Of a stretch of DNA of 64,000 nucleotides, positions 59,520 to 64,000 are shown one piece after another; the stretch's first letter is position 1, and each line of letters starts with the position of its first letter. The notes under the pieces were generated by a model, which was not told the origin of the DNA, ran no database searches, and saw only the letters and a list, made by a program, of their open reading frames with translations. The DNA is taken from positions 62,001-126,000 of the forward strand of contig NZ_VUJV01000002.1 of NCBI RefSeq assembly GCF_008373755.1, given 5' to 3'. The stretch comes from Nocardioides humilatus (GTDB lineage Bacteria; Actinomycetota; Actinomycetes; Propionibacteriales; Nocardioidaceae). A program made the translations under genes and the position numbers.

Positions 59520-60683
59520 GTGGGGGTCGCGTCTGACATCGATGCCGCCCAGCGCAAATTCCCCGCGCTGGGTGTGCCGCTCGCGGTCATCTACAAGTAC
59601 TTCGACGACCAGGGCAACTACCTGGCGGCTGTGCTGACCTACTACGCGTTCCTCGCGATCTTCCCCCTGATGCTGCTCGCGACGTCGATCCTCGGCTTCG
59701 TGCTCCAGGGCTATCCCCAGCTCGAGAAGGCCGCGCTGGACTCCGCGCTCGCGCAGTTCCCGATCGTCGGCACGCAGCTCGGTCGGCCCGAAGGTCTTCA
59801 GGGATCGGTGAGCGCGATCATCTTCGGTGGCCTGGGCGCCCTCTACGGCGCGCTCGGCCTCGGCCTCGGTCTTCAAAACGTCCAGGCGACGGCCTGGGCG
59901 GTGCCGCGCAACAGCCGACCGCACCCGGTGCTGACCCGGGTCACCAGCGTCGTCCTCCTCGGGACGGCCGGCTCGATCATCCTCGGCATCTCGGTCCTCT
60001 CCGCCGTCGCGACGGAGACCAAGCTCGTCGGCGACGTGTCGTCGAGCACCTGGTTCCACTGGATCGTGCGGCTGGTCACGGTCGGGATCCTCGGCCTGGT
60101 CATGACGATCCTGCTCCGGATGGCCGCGGCCAAGGCGATCAGTCACGACATCGCCAGCGCTGCTCCCGGCGGTTTCACGATCGCGGTCCTCTTCCAGATC
60201 CTGCAGATCATCGGCACCTCTTACGTCACGCACGTCCTCAACGTGACCGACAACAACAGCATGAACGCGACGTTCGGCCTGGTCCTCGGCCTGATGCTCT
60301 TCCTCTACCTCGCCGCGATGATCGGCGTGCTCGGCATCGAGGTCAACGTCGTGCTCGCTGAGAAGCTCTGGCCGCGGGCGCTCCTCACGCCGTTCACCGA
60401 CCGGGTCGACCTCACCGCGGCCGACCGCAAGGCCTACGCGATGTATGCGCAGAGCATGCGGCACAAGGGGTTCCAGACGGTCGCCGTGCGTTTCGACGGC
60501 CGCGACGGCGATAGTCACGAGATCGTCCTCGACCCGCGCACCGAGGAGATCATCACCCAGTTGATCCCCGGCTCCCCGCCGTTCCCCGAGGTCGACCCGA
60601 AACCGGTGAAGGAGCCGGCCAAGGAGCCTGAGGACACAGCGCCGATCCGCCAGGTGTCGCAGGACCTTCCCCCCGCGATCTGA
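59520..60683 (+). CDS. YihY/BrkB-family inner-membrane protein
   Basis: 387 residues. The N-terminal 280 residues are the YihY/BrkB (formerly called RNase BN) membrane domain with about six hydrophobic segments: YLAAVLTYYAFLAIFPLMLLATSILGFVL, ALYGALGLGLGLQNV, VVLLGTAGSIILGI, a further pair near 175-240 and LGLMLFLYLAAMIGVLGIEVNVVLAE. About 100 soluble C-terminal residues follow, ending in a Pro/Glu-rich tail. Start GTG 59520, 50 bp after the TetR gene. Function of the family is not established; transport or envelope roles have been proposed. Confidence 0.85.
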   Translation: MGVASDIDAAQRKFPALGVPLAVIYKYFDDQGNYLAAVLTYYAFLAIFPLMLLATSILGFVLQGYPQLEKAALDSALAQFPIVGTQLGRPEGLQGSVSAIIFGGLGALYGALGLGLGLQNVQATAWAVPRNSRPHPVLTRVTSVVLLGTAGSIILGISVLSAVATETKLVGDVSSSTWFHWIVRLVTVGILGLVMTILLRMAAAKAISHDIASAAPGGFTIAVLFQILQIIGTSYVTHVLNVTDNNSMNATFGLVLGLMLFLYLAAMIGVLGIEVNVVLAEKLWPRALLTPFTDRVDLTAADRKAYAMYAQSMRHKGFQTVAVRFDGRDGDSHEIVLDPRTEEIITQLIPGSPPFPEVDPKPVKEPAKEPEDTAPIRQVSQDLPPAI

Positions 60684-60706
60684 GGTAGCGGTCCGCTCGC
60701 AAACAA

Positions 60707-60743
60707 GTGACACGCCTGGAAGGCTCAGGTATAACGTGTTCTA
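60707..60743 (+). promoter_or_regulatory. Sigma-A-like promoter overlapped by a KstR-type motif
   Basis: -35 GTGACA (60707-60712), 17-bp spacer, -10 TATAAC (60730-60735), 29 bp before the ATG at 60765. TATAACGTGTTCTA (60730-60743) fits the published KstR consensus TNNAACNNGTTNNA exactly and overlaps the -10. A second, imperfect dyad GTTCTAG-N4-CGAGAAC (60738-60755) follows. Repressor identity is inferred; other TetR proteins bind similar sites. Confidence 0.6.
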
Positions 60744-60764
60744 GTTTTCGAGAACGGACCCCCC

Positions 60765-61835
60765 ATGATCCCCACCGTCGTCTGGGGCAGCGGCAATGTC
60801 GGCCGCGCCGCCATTCGTGCTGTCCACGCCCATCCCGGGCTCGACCTGACCGCAGTCGTCGTACGCGACCCGGCCAAGGTCGGCCGTGATGCCGGCGAGC
60901 TCGCCGACCTCGATGTCGTCACCGGTGTCACCGCCACCGACGACCTCGACGGCGTGCTTGCGGCGCGCCCGCGCGCCCTCGTGTACGCCGTCACCGGCGA
61001 CGGTCGCGACGCGGAAGCGTTCGCGGACATCGTGCGTGCGGTCACCGCCGGCTGCGTCGTCGTGACGCCGTCGGTCTACCCGCTCTACGACCCGCGCAAC
61101 GCGCCGGCCGAGATGATGGAGCCGTTGCAGGCGGCGGTCGCCGAGGGTGGCGGGTCGCTCTTCGTCAGCGGCGTCGACCCGGGCTGGGGCAACGACATCC
61201 TGCCGATCCTGCTTTCGGGCGTCGCGACGACGATCGACGAGGTCCGCTGCCAGGAGATCTTCGACTACTCGACCTACGACGCGGAGGACTCGGTCCGCTA
61301 CCTCGTCGGCATGGGTCAGCCGATGGACTACGAGCCGCTGATGACGGCACCCACAGTGCCGACGATGGTCTGGGGCGGCCAGGTGCGGATGATCGCGCGG
61401 GCGCTCGGCGTCGAGCTCGACGAGATCCGCGAGACGGTCGACCGGCAGGCGCTCGAGGCGACGGTCGGGACCAAGGAGATGGGCACCTTCGAGGCGGGCA
61501 CGCAGGGTGGGGTCCGCTTCGAGGTGCAGGGCATCGTCGGCGGCGAGCCGAGGATCGTCATCGAGCACGTGACGCGGATCCACCCGTCGGCAGCGCCGGA
61601 CTGGCCGCAGGCGCCCAACGGCGTCGGCGCCCACCGAGTCGTGCTGGAGGGCCGGCCGCGGATCGAGGTCACCCTCGAGGCCACCGACGAGGGCGGCAAC
61701 CCGGCTGCCGGAGGAAACGCGACCGCGGTCGGTCGCCTCGTCAACGCGATCGACTGGCTGGTCGCCGCCGAACCGGGTATCTACGACGCACTGGACGTGC
61801 CTCTTCGTCCTGCAACAGGAAGGCTGGGAGCCTGA
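60765..61835 (+). CDS. Dihydrodipicolinate-reductase-like NAD(P)-dependent dehydrogenase
   Basis: 356 residues. N-terminal Rossmann fold with VVWGSGNVGRAAIRAVHAHP (GxGxxG at about 8-13) and RDPAKVGRDAGELADL, where a basic residue could select NADP. Central block VVTPSVYPLYDP...GGGSLFVSGVDPGWGNDILPI. This belongs to the large actinobacterial group annotated as dihydrodipicolinate reductase-like or amine-dehydrogenase-like proteins. True lysine biosynthesis is unlikely from the length (DapB is about 250 residues). Preceded by a strong promoter with a KstR-type site, suggesting a role in steroid or lipid catabolism. The carboxymuconolactone-decarboxylase-like gene starts 2 bp after its stop. Confidence 0.8.
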   Translation: MIPTVVWGSGNVGRAAIRAVHAHPGLDLTAVVVRDPAKVGRDAGELADLDVVTGVTATDDLDGVLAARPRALVYAVTGDGRDAEAFADIVRAVTAGCVVVTPSVYPLYDPRNAPAEMMEPLQAAVAEGGGSLFVSGVDPGWGNDILPILLSGVATTIDEVRCQEIFDYSTYDAEDSVRYLVGMGQPMDYEPLMTAPTVPTMVWGGQVRMIARALGVELDEIRETVDRQALEATVGTKEMGTFEAGTQGGVRFEVQGIVGGEPRIVIEHVTRIHPSAAPDWPQAPNGVGAHRVVLEGRPRIEVTLEATDEGGNPAAGGNATAVGRLVNAIDWLVAAEPGIYDALDVPLRPATGRLGA

Positions 61836-61837
61836 GC

Positions 61838-62323
61838 ATGTTGGTCATCGACCTCCCCGAGGACAAGGACCCGATCACCCACGTGTGGGGCGAGATGGTG
61901 CCGGGCATCGGGCCCGCGGCGTCCAACCTCTCCCTCGCGGTCTACGCACACACGACCCTCGGGCTCCGCGAGTTCGAGGCCGCTCGACTGCGGATCGCCC
62001 AGATCAACGGCTGTGTCTTCTGCCTCGACTGGCGCACCGACCGCGACGGCGAGAAGGTCGAGGAGACCTTCATCGACGACGTCGAGATGTGGCGGACGGC
62101 GCGCTCGTTCGACGAGCGCACCCGGCTGTCGGCCGAGTACGCCGAGCGCTACGCCCTCGACCACCACGGCATCGACGAGTCCTTCTGGACCCGGATGCGC
62201 GCGGCTTACAGCGACCGGGAGATCGTCGAGCTCAGCATGTGCATCGGCTCGTGGCTCGCCTTCGGGCGGCTCAACCACGTGCTCGGCATCGACGGCGTGT
62301 GCAAGCTGCCGTCGACCCTGTAG
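61838..62323 (+). CDS. Carboxymuconolactone-decarboxylase/AhpD-like protein
   Basis: 161 residues, all-alpha CMD/AhpD fold. The active-site-like motif is INGCVFCLDWRTD: the CxxC pair is present, but the His that follows it in AhpD peroxidases (CxxCxxxH) is Arg here. The C-terminal part (SDREIVELSMCIGSWLAFGRLNHVLG) is typical. Start ATG 61838, 2 bp after the upstream reductase-like gene, so the two are co-transcribed. It may act on a pathway intermediate or in redox protection; peroxidase activity is doubtful without the His. Converges with the phosphatase gene 10 bp away. Confidence 0.8.
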   Translation: MLVIDLPEDKDPITHVWGEMVPGIGPAASNLSLAVYAHTTLGLREFEAARLRIAQINGCVFCLDWRTDRDGEKVEETFIDDVEMWRTARSFDERTRLSAEYAERYALDHHGIDESFWTRMRAAYSDREIVELSMCIGSWLAFGRLNHVLGIDGVCKLPSTL

Positions 62324-62333
62324 GTCCGGCCGG

Positions 62334-63098
62334 TCAGGACTCGTCGCGCAGCAGTGCGCGCAGCGTGGCCACCGTGGTGTCGTCGAGACCGAGCCCGTCG
62401 CGCAGGTAGGTGGCGCGGTCGCCGTAGCGGGTGGTGACGGCTTCGTAGCCGGAGCGGAGGTACTCGATGTCGACGATCAGGGTCGGCTCGAATGCCTCGA
62501 CGTGCTCGGCGCCGAGCGCCTTGGCGATCTCCGCCTCGACCCGGGCCCGACTGCCGGCGGTCAGGGCGTTGGTCAGCAGGTAGTCGCTCTCGATGGTCGG
62601 GTCGTCGACGCCGCTGATGTGCAGCAGCAGGGCGGCGACCCAGCCGGTGCGGTCCTTGCCGGCGCTGCAGTGGAAGAGCTGCGGGCCGCCGGTGGCGAGC
62701 TGGCGGAAGAGCCCGCCGAACTCGGAGCGGGCGCGGGCGTCGTCGACGAAGCTGCGGTAGACGCGGTCCATCAGGTCGATGGCGCTGCGGCGGTCGCGGA
62801 GACCGGCGACCTCGTCCATCGGGATGCCGGAGACGTCGAAGTTCATCCACGTGGCGCCGGGGATCGCGGCGTCGGGGTGGTGGTCGATCTCCCCCTGCGA
62901 GCGCAGGTCGCAGATCGCACGCAGGCCGAGGTCGGCGATCGCGCCGTGGTCGGACTCGGTCAGCTGCAGCTCGTTGGAGCGGTAGAAGACGCCGCGGCGG
63001 ACCCGGGCACCGTCATGGGTGGCGTAGCCGGGTCCGGCGACGTCGCGGAAGTTGTCGGCCGACGCCAGGCGCAGGATCTCGTCGTTCGAGGAGGTCAC
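62334..63098 (-). CDS. Protein-tyrosine phosphatase (PtpB-like, Y_phosphatase3)
   Basis: 254 residues. The catalytic P-loop is HCSAGKDRTG with nucleophile Cys144 and Arg150 (CX5R). The N-terminal NFRDVAGPGYATHDGARVRRGVFYRSNEL is the hallmark of bacterial atypical tyrosine/serine phosphatases such as mycobacterial PtpB, and the Asp-containing loop lies upstream (DLRSQGE). It dephosphorylates phosphotyrosine, phosphoserine or phosphoinositide substrates; which one is unknown. No signal peptide is seen. It is co-directional with the DUF1295 gene 43 bp upstream and convergent with the CMD-like gene. Confidence 0.9.
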   Translation of the reverse strand: MTSSNDEILRLASADNFRDVAGPGYATHDGARVRRGVFYRSNELQLTESDHGAIADLGLRAICDLRSQGEIDHHPDAAIPGATWMNFDVSGIPMDEVAGLRDRRSAIDLMDRVYRSFVDDARARSEFGGLFRQLATGGPQLFHCSAGKDRTGWVAALLLHISGVDDPTIESDYLLTNALTAGSRARVEAEIAKALGAEHVEAFEPTLIVDIEYLRSGYEAVTTRYGDRATYLRDGLGLDDTTVATLRALLRDES

Positions 63099-63141
63099 CG
63101 GTCGAGCGTAGGGCGCGGTCGGGGACGGCCACGAATGCCGG

Positions 63142-63942
63142 CTAATGCCGAGGTGGCATGGGGACGAACATCGACGTACGGGCGGCGTAGTCGCGGTAGG
63201 CCGGCCGCTGCATCATCGTCTGCTCGAGCAGCTTGGCGCCGGTCGCCCAGACCAGGAAGTAGGTCATCGCCGCCGGTGCGACGACCGTCGCCAGGCCGAC
63301 GACCCAGCCGTTGGCCAGCGCGGCCGCCAGCCAGAGTCCCCACCAGACGCAGGCGTCGCCGAAGTAGTTGGGATGGCGCGTGTAGCGCCACAGTCCGGTG
63401 TCGATGACGGGTGGTCGCTGGTCGCGCGGCTTGGCGCGGTAGGCCGCGAGCTGGGCGTCGCCGACGGACTCGAAGAAGAGCCCGACGGCCCAGAGAGCCA
63501 GTCCGACGTAGACCAGCGGCCACCACGCGACGTCGGTGACCGCGCCGATGGTGAGCGGCAGTGCGACCAGGCAGACCGCGGCGCCCTGCACGAGGAACAC
63601 CTTGCGGACGGCCACCCCCATGCCGACCTCGGCGAGCGGTCCGCCGAGCATCGCCTCGTAGCGCGGATCCTCACCGCTGTGGGAGCGGCGGTGAATGTGG
63701 AGCGACAGCCGGAGACCCCACACCCCGACTGCCGCCGTGACCACCCAGGTGACCCCGAGGTGGCCACTGTCCGCAGCGGTACCCACCACTGCGGAGGCAA
63801 CACCTGCCAGCGTCAGTGCGACGCCCCAGGCGACATCGACGACGACCACGCGGCCCTGATGGCGCGCGACCAACGCGGTGATCGTCATGACCGCGGTGGC
63901 GACGAGCGCGACCGCGGCGAGGGAGGCGAGGACGTCGTTCAC
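63142..63942 (-). CDS. DUF1295 / steroid-5-alpha-reductase-like membrane protein
   Basis: 266 residues with about six hydrophobic segments. The C-terminal signature TRHPNYFGDACVWWGLWLAA and PAMTYFLVWATGAKLLEQTMMQRPAYRDY belong to the DUF1295 / isoprenylcysteine-methyltransferase-like family, which includes 3-oxo-5-alpha-steroid 4-dehydrogenase relatives. Likely an NADPH-dependent reductase of a lipid double bond in the membrane; substrate unknown. The GTG start overlaps the stop of the next upstream gene (GTGA), so it is in an operon that continues beyond the window. Confidence 0.85.
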   Translation of the reverse strand: MNDVLASLAAVALVATAVMTITALVARHQGRVVVVDVAWGVALTLAGVASAVVGTAADSGHLGVTWVVTAAVGVWGLRLSLHIHRRSHSGEDPRYEAMLGGPLAEVGMGVAVRKVFLVQGAAVCLVALPLTIGAVTDVAWWPLVYVGLALWAVGLFFESVGDAQLAAYRAKPRDQRPPVIDTGLWRYTRHPNYFGDACVWWGLWLAAALANGWVVGLATVVAPAAMTYFLVWATGAKLLEQTMMQRPAYRDYAARTSMFVPMPPRH

Positions 63943-64000
63943 CAGTCGCGCTCCGCGGGCAGGGTGTGGTCAGCGCCGGGGCGGACCAGCAGCAGCTGGT
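63939..64000 (-). CDS. 3' end of an unidentified gene (runs off the window)
   Basis: The minus strand reads QLLLVRPGADHTLPAERDW and then TGA at 63939-63941, overlapping the GTG of the DUF1295 gene. Frame, codon use and the 4-bp overlap indicate the C-terminus of a real upstream gene in the same operon. Nineteen residues are too few to name a family. Confidence 0.6.
   Translation of the reverse strand, partial: QLLLVRPGADHTLPAERDW

Overview
The window looks like chromosome of a high-GC actinobacterium, most likely Nocardioidaceae (Nocardioides-like). The signs are GC-saturated third codon positions, many GTG starts, 4-bp ATGA/GTGA overlaps inside operons, an F420-type luciferase-like oxidoreductase, a DinB/maleylpyruvate-isomerase-type protein and several acyl-CoA dehydrogenase/TetR pairs. 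The genus is inferred from style, not from a marker gene. No rRNA, tRNA, CRISPR array, integrase or insertion sequence was seen. No gap exceeds 300 bp; the longest is 42149-42387.

Layout. (1) 1-9813, plus strand: a reductive pyrimidine/hydantoin degradation and uptake operon. It encodes an N-carbamoyl-beta-alanine-amidase-like nitrilase (5' end cut off), dihydropyrimidinase, an LLM oxidoreductase, a four-gene ABC importer, a class III aminotransferase and a methylmalonate-semialdehyde-type dehydrogenase. Together they would import a cyclic ureide and take it through beta-alanine and malonate semialdehyde to acetyl-CoA. (2) 9872-13456: a secreted protein, a VanZ-RDD membrane protein and, convergent to it, two related secreted beta-rich proteins. 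(3) 13572-17919: a TetR regulator divergent from an SDR / acyl-CoA synthetase / secreted lipase operon, with a palindrome between them. (4) 17977-27542: a self-operator-bearing TetR gene heads a tightly overlapped operon: DinB-like protein, AtuA-like protein, acyl-CoA dehydrogenase, SRPBCC protein, biotin-dependent acyl-CoA carboxylase beta and alpha subunits, second acyl-CoA dehydrogenase. This fits catabolism of a branched or unsaturated acyl-CoA (acyclic terpene / leucine-like logic).

(5) 27591-57463, minus strand: the outstanding feature. Eight consecutive paralogous genes, each 3.2-3.7 kb, encode large Sec-exported proteins. They share a signal peptide, an N-terminal Ig-like domain (absent in copy 1), a transthyretin/CNA-B-like domain, an M36-fungalysin-like zinc protease domain (HExxH about 34 residues before EGWAEW), a beta-sandwich region, an Ig-like domain, about 320 residues of RTX glycine/aspartate repeats and an almost invariant C-terminus ending GDIRISIP. 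Five copies keep the zinc site (2, 5, 6, 7, 8) and three have lost it (1, 3, 4), so the array mixes apparent proteases with apparent pseudoproteases. Six copies carry a common promoter/leader pattern, and five of these also share an upstream dyad. No type I secretion genes are present.

(6) 57550-63942: an acyl-CoA dehydrogenase divergent from a TetR gene with two operator palindromes between them, a YihY/BrkB membrane protein, a dihydrodipicolinate-reductase-like enzyme behind a sigma-A-like promoter overlapped by a KstR-type motif, a carboxymuconolactone-decarboxylase-like protein, a tyrosine phosphatase and a DUF1295 membrane protein. The last 62 bp hold the 3' end of another minus-strand gene.
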